A model generated the notes under the pieces. It saw nothing but the letters and a program-made list of their open reading frames with translations. It ran no database searches and was not told the DNA's origin. A program made the translations under genes and the position numbers. DNA of 7,398 nucleotides from JAUXEH01 sp965533275 (GTDB taxonomy: Bacteria > Acidobacteriota > Aminicenantia > Aminicenantales > Aminicenantaceae): assembly GCA_965533275.1 (NCBI GenBank), contig CBESWG010000094.1, forward strand, positions 1 through 7,398, given 5' to 3'. Positions 1 through 6,087 of the stretch are shown piece after piece; within the stretch, counting starts at the first letter, position 1; every line of letters starts with the position of its first letter.

Positions 1-213
1 GGGCACGGCATAGGCCTGGACGGGCACGAGTGGATCAACCTGGTCAAGGGGAACAAGCGGCCCATGGAGCCCGGCATGTGTTTTTCCAACGAGCCCATGG
101 TGGTGATCCCCGGAGAATTCGGGGTCCGTTTGGAGGACTGCATCTTCATCACCGAGGACGGATCTCACTACTTTTCCCAGCCCAGTCCCTCCATCGATCA
201 GCCCTTTGCCTGA
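1..213 (+). CDS. M24B family metallopeptidase (Xaa-Pro aminopeptidase/dipeptidase type), C-terminal fragment
   Basis: This is the last 70 codons of a gene that starts upstream of the window; reading frame 1 is open from base 1 to a TGA at 211-213. The fragment holds the C-terminal half of the pita-bread fold. It has GHGIGLDGHE at residues 1-10 of the fragment (His2 a metal ligand and His9 catalytic in the family), the turn EPGMCFSNEP with Glu31 at the position of the first metal-binding glutamate, and GVRLEDCIFITEDG with Glu45 at the last one. These are the hallmarks of dinuclear-metal M24B peptidases that cleave X-Pro bonds. The motifs support M24B rather than methionine aminopeptidase, but aminopeptidase and dipeptidase cannot be separated without the N-terminus. 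Only 21 nt separate it from the next gene, so the two are probably co-transcribed. Whether it is secreted cannot be told from this fragment. Confidence 0.93.
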   Translation, partial: GHGIGLDGHEWINLVKGNKRPMEPGMCFSNEPMVVIPGEFGVRLEDCIFITEDGSHYFSQPSPSIDQPFA

Positions 214-234
214 GTCCTATATGGTGAGGACGGT

Positions 235-3039
235 ATGATCCCCCGATCCGCTGCGGCGTGGGGCACGGCCCTTTTCATCCTGCTGAGTGCGGCGGGTACG
301 GCTGCATCCGATCTGCCTCAGGAGATCCACCTGACACGGGATTGGGAAATGCGATCGGCCACCCGGGTCGAAGAAGCCGGAGCCAAGGTCTCCTCTCCCG
401 AATATGTCCCCAAGGACTGGTTTGCCGCCGAGATCCCTACCACGGTCCTGAACGCCCTGGTCCGCAACGGGATCTATCCGGATCCCTATGTCGGCCTCAA
501 CAACATGCGGATTCCCGATGCCTGTGAGGAGTTCAACCAGAAACATGGCCTGGGCCGCTTCAGCCATCTGCCGGGAAAACGGAATCCCTGGTTGGATCCC
601 TACTGGTTCCGGACCCGCTTCACGCTCCCAGAGGAATACAACAGTAGGAGGGTCTGGCTGCGCCTGCGGGGCATCAACTACCGGGCTGAGGTGTGGGTGA
701 ACGGCCGGCGCATCGCCGGGGCCGACGAGATCGTGGGCATGTTCGGGGACTGGGCGTTCGACGTCAGCGCGTTTGCCCGGCCCGGAGCCCTCAACGGCCT
801 GGCGATCAAGGTCTTTCCCCTGGATGTGCCCGGCATCCCCGGAGAGCCCCAGCTGGAAACGTTCGGGTCCTTCGGACTAAACGGCGGCGAGACCGGAGAT
901 ATTGGAGTCAACGTCACGATGCAGGCTTCGGTCGGGTGGGACTGGCTGCCCGCCGTGCGGGACCGCAACATGGGGATCTGGCAGGGCGTGTCCGTGATTG
1001 CCACCGGATCGGTGGATGTGCGTGATCCGCGGGTCATCACCGACCTGCCCCTCCCAAACCTGGATCGGGCCTCCCTCAAGGTGAGCGCCGACCTGGTGAA
1101 CACCAACGCTGCTCCACATTCCGGTTCGCTAAAGCTGCGGATCACGTCCCCGGATCCGGAGGTCCCTGCCCTTATCCTGGAACAGCCGGTGAACCTGGAG
1201 CCGGGAGAGTCCCGTCCCATCGAATTTGACCCCTCAGACTTTCCCGATCTCCTGCTGCCAAATCCCCGGCTCTGGTGGCCCAATGGCCTGGGGGAGCCGG
1301 AACTCTATGGGCTGGAGATACGCTTCGAGTCCAAAGGGGGGGAGATCTCGGATCGAGCCGTCCTGAAATTCGGCATCCGGGAGGTGTCCAGCGCACTCAC
1401 CGAGGTCGAAGGCTGGGTGCGCAGGGATTTTTCCCTCAACGGTCACAAGCTGCGGCTCAGGGGTGGGGCCTGGGTCCCGGATATGATGCTCAACCGCAGC
1501 AGTGAGAAGCTTCATCAGGAGCTTTCGCTCTGCCGGCATGCAAACCTGAATTTGATCCGGATCTGGGGCGGGGGAGTGACACCGCCGGATGAGTTCTTCT
1601 CCATCTGCGACGAACTGGGGCTCCTGGTATGGCATGATTTCTGGATCACGGGTGACTGCCAGGGGACCTGGGGGAAGGGGAGTCAGGCTTATCCCTTCGA
1701 GGCCGACGTGTTCCTCGACAATGCTTCCGACACGGTCCGCAGGCTTCGCAGCCATCCCTGTCTCCTCGTCTGGACCGCGGGCAACGAGGGCTATCCGCGG
1801 GAGGAGATCTACGTCCCCCTTCGTGACAGGATCGTGGCTGGGCTCGATGGGACGCGGCCCTTCATCCCCTCCTCAGGATACCGGGAGCCTCCGGAGGAGT
1901 GGGGGCTGGCCTGGCCCGACAACGGCAAAGCCGGGACGTATTCGGGGGGACCCTACAACTGGGTCGATCCCCGGATCTACTTTGAGAAGGCGGATGCCGG
2001 ACAGGACTGGCTGTTCAAGAACGAAGTGGGAATTCCCTCCGTGCCCGTGCTGGAGAGCCTGAGGCGGTTCATCCCGGACCTCACTCCGGATGAGGAGCTG
2101 GCGTTCCCGCTCAACCATGTGTGGGGCTATCACGACGCCTGCGAGGGCAACGGGAAGTCCAGCCTCTATGACCTGGCCATCCGGAGCCGGTATGGCGAGC
2201 CTGCTGACCTGGCGGACTACGTATTTAAGGCCCAGCTGGTCAATGCGGAGAGCTACCGGGCCATGTTCGAGGCGGTCAACCAGGTGGGGGACAGGAGCGC
2301 AGGGATTTTGCTCTGGAAGGTGAATCCCGCATGGCCTAGCGTCGTGTGGCAGCTCTATGACTGGTATCTCTCCCCCCACGCCGGTTACTATGCCGCAAAA
2401 AAGGCCTGTGAACCTCTCCATATCCAACTGAACCCGACGGATGGAAAGGTGGTCGTGATCAATAATGGCCTCGCCGAGTTTCGAGGACTAGCAGCAGAGG
2501 CGGAGGTGTTCGCTGCCTCCGGGAGCAGGATCTGGGGCCTTTCTGAGAGCCTGGACCTCGGATCCGGTGATGTGCGGGAACTCTTCTCGGTCCCACTCCC
2601 GGAGGGGAGGGAGGCGGGCGTCCTCTTTGTCCGGCTGTGGCTCCAGGACCGGGCTGGTGAGGTTCTCTCTGACAGCGTCACCTGGCTGGCCGCGGAGGGC
2701 GATTATTCCGGCCTGCAGGGGCTCCCGGACGCTCGGCTGGAGTGTGAGGTCGTGAGGGTCGTCGACCGGGCAGACCTCAGGACCTGCGTGTTCAGGCTGT
2801 ACAATCCTGGACCCGCCCTGGCCTTTTTCCTCCGGGCCCGAGTAGTCGAGGGGCAAGGGGGCCCAGAGATCCTGCCCAGCTTCTGGAGTGACAATTATTT
2901 CAGCCTGACACCGGGGACCAGCCGGACCCTCTCGGTAGAGTTCCCGCGCTCCGCGGCCCAGGGGCAGCCGGGCGAGCTTTTCCTATCGCTCTCCGGGGCC
3001 AACGTGGCCCCCCTGACTGTCCGAATTCCGGTCCGCTGA
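235..3039 (+). CDS. Secreted glycoside hydrolase family 2 protein, endo-beta-mannosidase / exo-beta-glucosaminidase group
   Basis: A 934-residue exported GH2 enzyme, expected to cleave beta-mannosidic or beta-glucosaminidic bonds with retention. ATG 235 follows GGTGAGGA at 223-230. Residues 1-25 look like a signal peptide (hydrophobic 9-24, cleavage near AAS/D at 25-26). A beta-sandwich sugar-binding domain follows (about 30-225; DPYWFRTRFTLPE at 121-133, VWVNG at 153-157), then an Ig-like domain (about 258-380), a TIM barrel (about 385-720) and C-terminal beta domains (about 725-934). In the barrel, RIWGGG (442-447) and LLVWHDFWITGD (463-474) precede the acid/base doublet Asn517-Glu518 in VWTAGNEGYP. 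Glu597 in KNEVGIPSVP is the likely nucleophile. WITGD, FKAQLVNAESYRAMFE (664-679), KKACEPLHIQLN (722-733) and SDNYFSLTPG (885-894) recall, from memory, plant mannosylglycoprotein endo-beta-mannosidase and the chitosan exo-glucosaminidase CsxA. The Asn-Glu doublet favours the mannosidase side. The family call is firm; the substrate is inferred. Confidence 0.9.
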   Translation: MIPRSAAAWGTALFILLSAAGTAASDLPQEIHLTRDWEMRSATRVEEAGAKVSSPEYVPKDWFAAEIPTTVLNALVRNGIYPDPYVGLNNMRIPDACEEFNQKHGLGRFSHLPGKRNPWLDPYWFRTRFTLPEEYNSRRVWLRLRGINYRAEVWVNGRRIAGADEIVGMFGDWAFDVSAFARPGALNGLAIKVFPLDVPGIPGEPQLETFGSFGLNGGETGDIGVNVTMQASVGWDWLPAVRDRNMGIWQGVSVIATGSVDVRDPRVITDLPLPNLDRASLKVSADLVNTNAAPHSGSLKLRITSPDPEVPALILEQPVNLEPGESRPIEFDPSDFPDLLLPNPRLWWPNGLGEPELYGLEIRFESKGGEISDRAVLKFGIREVSSALTEVEGWVRRDFSLNGHKLRLRGGAWVPDMMLNRSSEKLHQELSLCRHANLNLIRIWGGGVTPPDEFFSICDELGLLVWHDFWITGDCQGTWGKGSQAYPFEADVFLDNASDTVRRLRSHPCLLVWTAGNEGYPREEIYVPLRDRIVAGLDGTRPFIPSSGYREPPEEWGLAWPDNGKAGTYSGGPYNWVDPRIYFEKADAGQDWLFKNEVGIPSVPVLESLRRFIPDLTPDEELAFPLNHVWGYHDACEGNGKSSLYDLAIRSRYGEPADLADYVFKAQLVNAESYRAMFEAVNQVGDRSAGILLWKVNPAWPSVVWQLYDWYLSPHAGYYAAKKACEPLHIQLNPTDGKVVVINNGLAEFRGLAAEAEVFAASGSRIWGLSESLDLGSGDVRELFSVPLPEGREAGVLFVRLWLQDRAGEVLSDSVTWLAAEGDYSGLQGLPDARLECEVVRVVDRADLRTCVFRLYNPGPALAFFLRARVVEGQGGPEILPSFWSDNYFSLTPGTSRTLSVEFPRSAAQGQPGELFLSLSGANVAPLTVRIPVR

Positions 3040-3068
3040 CCAAGCCTGGTTGTCCTTTCTTTTTTGTT
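3038..3068 (+). terminator. Weak intrinsic terminator candidate after the GH2 gene
   Basis: GACCA (3038-3042), loop AGCC, TGGTT (3047-3051, one G-T wobble) form a short stem that overlaps the GH2 stop codon. A pyrimidine-rich, mostly T run follows at 3056-3069. The stem is only 5-6 bp and the T run starts a few bases after it, so this is a weak candidate. It is the only terminator-like structure seen in the gap. Confidence 0.28.
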
Positions 3069-3130
3069 TGTGTCTCCCATCCTCCATGTGCTAGGATGAT
3101 CTTGACTTTGGGGTGTTTGTTGATCTCATC
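3068..3130 (+). promoter_or_regulatory. Possible promoter(s) for the histidine kinase gene
   Basis: Two poor sigma70-like options lie in the 108-nt gap. The first is an extended -10, TGC-TAGGAT (hexamer 3092-3097), with a weak TTGTGT at 3068-3073. The second is TTGACT (3102-3107) followed after 16 nt by TCTCAT (3124-3129). Neither is close to consensus. The gap is long enough for an independent promoter, but neither option can be favoured from sequence alone. Confidence 0.25.
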
Positions 3131-3147
3131 TTTCTTTGAGAGGGGAC

Positions 3148-4641
3148 ATGAGCGTATTTAGGAGAGCCTTCCTGTCCTGGGTAAAGTACCTGGTCCCCGA
3201 CCGGCTGGAGAGTGATCCCAAGTTCCGCATCTATCTGGGACGGCTCAGCCGCATCGGGATGATCGTGGTGGGAATCCTGGCCGGGGTGGCCATCGGCCTG
3301 ATCCTGCTCATCAAGCTGGCTTTCCAGAGCAAACATCTCGTCTGGGCGTATTCGCAGGGTCTCCCCAACGAAGGCTTTGTGACGATGTGGGACAAGCTCC
3401 TCATCGCCAGCCTGGGGCTCCTCGCCCTCTACCTGTCTCGGAGCAAGTTCGATGTGCAGGTCGGGAGGTATGTCGTGTGGGCGATGCTGCTCGCCACGGC
3501 CCTCATCTCGGTCTACGATGATGTGCTGGTCGGGGATGTAGAGTCCTCGTCAGGCTACCTGGTCCTTTTCCTGTTCGCCGGGGTCAGCGCCATACCCTTC
3601 CGACCGTGGCAGGTCACACTGATCTGCATCAACTTCATGCTGATCTATGTCTTCGAGGCCAAGGTCTACCCCGGAGGCATGGTCGTGGCGGATGAATTCT
3701 TCTCCCACATGGTACCGACCACCGTGCTGGCCACTGTCATCACCTGCTATCTCTACCAAGCACGCCACCGGCTCTACAAGGCCCGGCAGAAAGAGATCCT
3801 CATGAAGAACTCCATCTCTGAATATGCCGAGGAGCTGGAGCAGACGAATGTCAAGCTCAGGGACACGCAGGCCTCGCTCGTCCAGTCGGAGAAGATGGCG
3901 GCCCTGGGCAACCTGGTGGCGGGGGTGGCGCACGAGATCAACAGCCCCCTGGGCTCCATCGGATCCTCTGCCGATACGGCCCAGCGGGCCCTGCGCGTGA
4001 TCGAAGACGCCCTCCGAGAGGGAGATGAAGCCTGCCGGGAAGAGAGGGTGCAGAGGGCCTTTCAGACCCTGATCACCCTGAATGAATCGGTCGCCGGCGG
4101 AGTGGAGCGCATCGACAGGATCGTAACGGCGCTGCGGAACTTCGCCTGCCTGGACGAGGGAGAGTATCAATCCTTCGACATAAACCAGGGCATCGAAGAC
4201 ACGCTCACGCTGGTTATGGCCAACCCCGAGGTTGACATCGAAGTTGAGAGAGAGCTGGGAGTGCTGCCGCAAATGTACTGCCGTCCACGACAGCTCAACC
4301 AGGTGTTCATCAACATCCTGAACAATGCGCTGGAAGCCACGGGAAACCGGGGGCGCATCACTGTCAAGACGCGCAGGGACCGTGACAGGATCCGGATCCG
4401 GATCTCAGACAACGGCCACGGCATCATTCCGGAGAACCTCGCACGCGCCTTCGAGCCCGGATTCACCACCAAAGGGCGAGGGGTGGGAACCGGATTGGGA
4501 CTGGCCATCAGCTATCGGATCATGGAGGACCAAGGCGGCACCATAAGCATCGACAGCCAGCCCGATGAGGGGACCACCGTCTCCCTCTCTCTCCCGATCG
4601 AGCCCGATCGATCCAGCGGCGGATCCGGGCCTGCGGCCTGA
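3148..4641 (+). CDS. Membrane sensor histidine kinase, six-TM input domain, orphan
   Basis: A 497-residue kinase expected to autophosphorylate on His262 and pass the phosphate to a response regulator elsewhere. ATG 3148 is chosen because GAGAGGGG (3138-3145) lies just before it; an in-frame TTG at 3136 would sit too far upstream. Six hydrophobic segments lie at about 36-59, 84-97, 108-123, 136-151, 154-171 and 187-205, with only short loops and no periplasmic sensor domain. A charged, probably coiled-coil helix (about 209-247) follows. The dimerisation and phosphoacceptor domain carries the H-box GNLVAGVAHEINSPLGSI. The ATPase domain has the N-box VFINILNNALEAT (Asn392/393), the G1 box ISDNGHGI (Asp421), the F-box FEPGFTTK and the G2 box GTGLGLAI (447-454). 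All key residues are present, so it looks active. No PAS, GAF or receiver domain is visible. No regulator gene adjoins it, so its partner and signal are unknown. The Pro/Gly/Ser-rich last 15 residues look unstructured. Confidence 0.93.
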   Translation: MSVFRRAFLSWVKYLVPDRLESDPKFRIYLGRLSRIGMIVVGILAGVAIGLILLIKLAFQSKHLVWAYSQGLPNEGFVTMWDKLLIASLGLLALYLSRSKFDVQVGRYVVWAMLLATALISVYDDVLVGDVESSSGYLVLFLFAGVSAIPFRPWQVTLICINFMLIYVFEAKVYPGGMVVADEFFSHMVPTTVLATVITCYLYQARHRLYKARQKEILMKNSISEYAEELEQTNVKLRDTQASLVQSEKMAALGNLVAGVAHEINSPLGSIGSSADTAQRALRVIEDALREGDEACREERVQRAFQTLITLNESVAGGVERIDRIVTALRNFACLDEGEYQSFDINQGIEDTLTLVMANPEVDIEVERELGVLPQMYCRPRQLNQVFINILNNALEATGNRGRITVKTRRDRDRIRIRISDNGHGIIPENLARAFEPGFTTKGRGVGTGLGLAISYRIMEDQGGTISIDSQPDEGTTVSLSLPIEPDRSSGGSGPAA

Positions 4642-4682
4642 TCGCGGATCTTCTAAACAGTAAAGGTTTTCCCTCTTTTTTT
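4622..4682 (+). terminator. Weak terminator candidate at the end of the histidine kinase gene
   Basis: GATCCG (4622-4627) and CGGATC (4645-4650) are perfect complementary arms. Between them lies GGCC-TGC-GGCC (4628-4638), which can form its own small hairpin. The kinase stop codon (4639-4641) is inside the structure. A T-rich run ending in seven or more T (about 4673-4682) lies over 20 nt downstream, too far for a textbook intrinsic terminator. The reading-frame constraint also makes the structure less telling. It may still help end kinase transcription ahead of the strong promoter that follows. Confidence 0.27.
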
Positions 4683-4711
4683 AGTCCTTCAAAGCAAATT
4701 TCATTTTTTAC

Positions 4712-4740
4712 TTGACATAGTGATAACTTAACACTATATT
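4712..4740 (+). promoter_or_regulatory. Near-consensus sigma70 promoter for the padR operon
   Basis: The -35 is TTGACA (4712-4717), a perfect match. A 17-nt spacer follows, then the -10 TATATT (4735-4740), five of six to TATAAT. Transcription would start near 4747. It is the only strong promoter seen in the window and sits in AT-rich DNA 86 nt before the padR start. Such a strong core promoter fits genes held down by a repressor. Confidence 0.82.
4717..4737 (+). promoter_or_regulatory. Operator candidate: 21-bp imperfect palindrome between -35 and -10
   Basis: ATAGTG (4717-4722) and CACTAT (4732-4737) are perfect inverted arms. The inner bases TAA and TTA (4724-4726, 4728-4730) also pair about a central C at 4727, leaving only one mismatched pair (4723/4731). 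The palindrome fills the promoter spacer and touches both hexamers, so a bound dimer would block RNA polymerase. PadR proteins are winged-helix dimers that commonly repress their own promoter, and the next gene is a padR, so autorepression is the natural reading. Binding itself is inferred. Confidence 0.68.
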
Positions 4741-4752
4741 GTGATTAACAAT
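4738..4752 (+). promoter_or_regulatory. Second palindrome over the -10 and start site, possible second operator
   Basis: ATTGT (4738-4742) and ACAAT (4748-4752) are inverted arms about a centre at 4745, overlapping the last bases of the -10 and the expected start. Its half-sites (GTGATTA, and TGTTAA on the other strand) resemble those of the upstream palindrome (GTGATAA and GTGTTAA). The centres are 18 bp apart. It could be a second, weaker site for the same repressor, but AT-rich DNA makes short palindromes easy to find. Confidence 0.42.
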
Positions 4753-4812
4753 AATGATAAATAATAAGTATTATTAAAATGAGAATAAAAAATGCACGGA
4801 CACTTTTTGTAC

Positions 4813-4821
4813 GGAGGTGAT
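4813..4821 (+). promoter_or_regulatory. Extended Shine-Dalgarno site that decides the padR start
   Basis: GGAGGTGAT is a nine-base match to the complement of the usual 16S rRNA 3' end. The in-frame GTG (4817) and ATG (4820) lie inside or right against it and are too close to serve as starts. The in-frame TTG at 4826 is 8 nt after GGAGG, an ideal spacing. The site therefore points to TTG as the padR start. Confidence 0.68.
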
Positions 4822-4825
4822 GGCC

Positions 4826-5197
4826 TTGGCTTACCTGATCGACGCCAATAAGAAGTTCCAGAAGGAGTTGAATTCCGGCACCGCGGCCCTCGTGCTGCTC
4901 AGCTTGATGGAACGAGCAGAGGAACCCATGTACGGCTACCAGATCGCCAAGCGCATGGAGACCGCGGACGCCCAGGCCCCGATGATGAAGCAGGGGGCCC
5001 TGTACCCGGTCCTGCGCTCTCTGGAGAACAGCGGCCTGCTGGAGAGTCATGTGGATCCTTCGGTCTCCGGGCCGCCCCGGCGCTACTACAGGATCACTCT
5101 AGAGGGGCGTAAAACCCTGGCAACCTGGATGAAGATCTGGGATCACACCAAGTCGTTCGTCGACTCCTTAATAAGAGGGGGGGAAAATGGCGAATAG
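4826..5197 (+). CDS. PadR-family winged-helix transcriptional regulator
   Basis: A 123-residue cytoplasmic DNA-binding repressor from TTG 4826 (126 if the in-frame GTG at 4817 is used). The N-terminal PadR wHTH domain is complete. FQKELNSGTAALVLLSLM (11-28) is the first helix region, MYGYQIAKRM (35-44) the usual PadR GY-x-I helix, and QGALYPVLRSLENSGLLESH (56-75) the recognition helix with its typical G-x-LYP-x-L core. GPPRRYYRITLEGRKTL (82-98) is the wing. A single C-terminal helix (about 98-117) would serve for dimerisation. The size fits the short PadR subfamily. It lies directly after the palindromic promoter, which suggests autorepression. Its end overlaps the next gene by 11 nt, so translation is probably coupled. 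Short PadR proteins are often encoded with HAAS-domain membrane proteins, as here. The inducer is unknown. Confidence 0.93.
   Translation: MAYLIDANKKFQKELNSGTAALVLLSLMERAEEPMYGYQIAKRMETADAQAPMMKQGALYPVLRSLENSGLLESHVDPSVSGPPRRYYRITLEGRKTLATWMKIWDHTKSFVDSLIRGGENGE
5177..5183 (+). repeat. G7 run at the padR / HAAS gene junction
   Basis: Seven G in a row encode Gly-Gly near the PadR C-terminus and also form the Shine-Dalgarno site (GAGGGGGGG) of the next gene, 3 nt before its ATG. No stop lies in the HAAS frame between the run and ATG 5187. Losing one G, or a +1 ribosomal slip here, would therefore fuse PadR in frame to the whole HAAS-sensor protein. The geometry is read directly; any function is inference. 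Confidence 0.7.
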
Positions 5198-6074
5198 CAT
5201 CGATGCCTACCTGGCTCACCTGAGATCCGCGCTCGCGGGCAGCGATCCCGCCCTCATCCAGGACGCCCTCTCCGATTCCGAGGAGCACCTGCGCAGCGCA
5301 TTGGATATAGCGCTCGCCGAGACGCCCGGCCTGGTCGAGGAGGAGGCCCTCCCGGCCCTCCTGCAGAAATATGGGGCACCTGACGAGGTTGCCGCTGCCT
5401 ACCGGGACGCCGAGGCGTTCCTCAGTCCCTTTCAAGCCGCAGCGCCCCCCCCCTCTTCTCCGTCCCTCATCTTCAGGTTCTTCAGGATCCTGGCCGAACC
5501 GAAGGCGTGGGGCTCTTTCCTCTACACGCTCCTGGCCTTCCTCTTCGGCATGGTCTACTGTGCCTGGGCGGTAGTGGGAGGAGCCTTTGCCATCCCCTCG
5601 CTCCTGTTCATCGTGGGGATTCCCATAACCGCCCTTTTCCTCCTGTCTCTGCGCGGCTTCGGCCTGCTGGAGGGAAGGATCGTGGAGGCTCTGCTGGGAG
5701 AGCGCATGCCGCGGAAGCCGTTTTTTGTGAACAGGGACGAGAAGCTGACTACGAGATTCAAATCTCTATATACGGAGGCACTGACCTGGAAGATCCTGCT
5801 CTACATGCTGCTCCAGTTCCCCCTGGGTCTGCTGTATCTCGGAATTGTCTGGGGGACCTTCCTGTTCGCTTTCGCATTCGTAACAGCACCCGTGTTCGAG
5901 CTGATCTTGCACATCCCCCTGGATCTCATGGGGACGGGTGTCTTCACCCCCCTCTGGCTGCTGCCGTTTGTCTTCCTGGCCGGATTATTGCTGCTTCCGG
6001 CCGCGCTCCACCTGGCCAGGTTGATGGGGAAGCTGCACGGCCGCTATGCCAAGGCCATGCTGGTGCGAAGATGA
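5187..6074 (+). CDS. HAAS-domain, polytopic 'putative sensor' membrane protein, paralogue 1
   Basis: A 295-residue inner-membrane protein probably linking an envelope signal to PadR or the adjacent permease. Residues 1-75 form a helical HAAS domain (HTH-associated alpha-helical signalling): IDAYLAHLRSALAG (5-18), QDALSDSEEHLRSAL (25-39), LLQKYGAPDEVAAAYR (58-73). A Pro/Ala-rich linker (about 76-94) leads to a membrane domain resembling the Pfam 'putative sensor' family, with hydrophobic segments at about 109-130, 134-155, 202-222, 223-245 and 255-277. The loop LRGFGLLEGRIVEALLGERMPRK (155-177) is its best-conserved part. ATG 5187 lies inside padR, 3 nt after the G-rich ribosome site. A TTG or other downstream start would cut the HAAS domain. 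It shares 140 of 295 residues (hand count, no gaps) with the next gene. There is no enzymatic motif. The domain names come from pattern memory; the signal is unknown. Confidence 0.83.
   Translation: MANSIDAYLAHLRSALAGSDPALIQDALSDSEEHLRSALDIALAETPGLVEEEALPALLQKYGAPDEVAAAYRDAEAFLSPFQAAAPPPSSPSLIFRFFRILAEPKAWGSFLYTLLAFLFGMVYCAWAVVGGAFAIPSLLFIVGIPITALFLLSLRGFGLLEGRIVEALLGERMPRKPFFVNRDEKLTTRFKSLYTEALTWKILLYMLLQFPLGLLYLGIVWGTFLFAFAFVTAPVFELILHIPLDLMGTGVFTPLWLLPFVFLAGLLLLPAALHLARLMGKLHGRYAKAMLVRR
5445..5453 (+). repeat. C9 run in the HAAS-to-membrane linker of paralogue 1
   Basis: Nine C in a row form three in-frame CCC codons (Pro87-Pro89) at the domain boundary. Losing one C leads to a TAG at 5572-5574 and leaves a HAAS-only product. 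Gaining one C enters another frame that stays open to about 6091 and destroys the membrane domain. Mononucleotide runs this long are prone to slippage. Confidence 0.7.
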
Positions 6075-6087
6075 GGAGACAACGCCC

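Larger units (their letters stand above)
4651..4810 (+). other. AT-rich intergenic control region
   Basis: About 160 nt between the kinase stop and the padR ribosome site contain no gene. The composition changes abruptly from GC-rich coding DNA to long A/T stretches, especially 4691-4795. Besides the promoter and palindromes listed separately, it contains a 16-nt AT-only-arm palindrome (AATAATA at 4760-4766, TATTATT at 4769-4775) that could be chance in such sequence. The expected transcript leader is about 79 nt (about 4747 to 4825). No riboswitch-like fold was recognised in it. Confidence 0.75.

Noticed and set aside
1336..1342. G7 runs in the GH2 gene (1336-1342) and in the permease (7353-7359) as slippage switches
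   Set aside because: Runs of seven recur in this GC-rich window and these two are not at a domain boundary or gene junction, so they carry little weight.
678..2427. Minus-strand open frames of 173-201 codons across the GH2 gene (678-1283, 1234-1755, 1873-2427)
   Set aside because: They are antisense to a gene with clear GH2 motifs, overlap each other, and their low-complexity Pro/Arg/Gly/Ser translations match no family I know.
3550..4272. 240-codon open frame on the minus strand inside the histidine kinase gene
   Set aside because: It lies wholly antisense to a kinase with all catalytic motifs. Its translation shows no domain, and long antisense frames are common in GC-rich coding DNA.
4760..4775. 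AT-only-arm palindrome in the padR leader
   Set aside because: Seven A/T pairs in very AT-rich DNA are likely by chance, and it shows no half-site like those in the promoter.
6046..6087. Longer start (ATG 6046) for the second HAAS-sensor gene
   Set aside because: The added 14 residues come from out-of-frame reading of the first paralogue's end. ATG 6088 has a proper ribosome site and gives a length equal to the paralogue.
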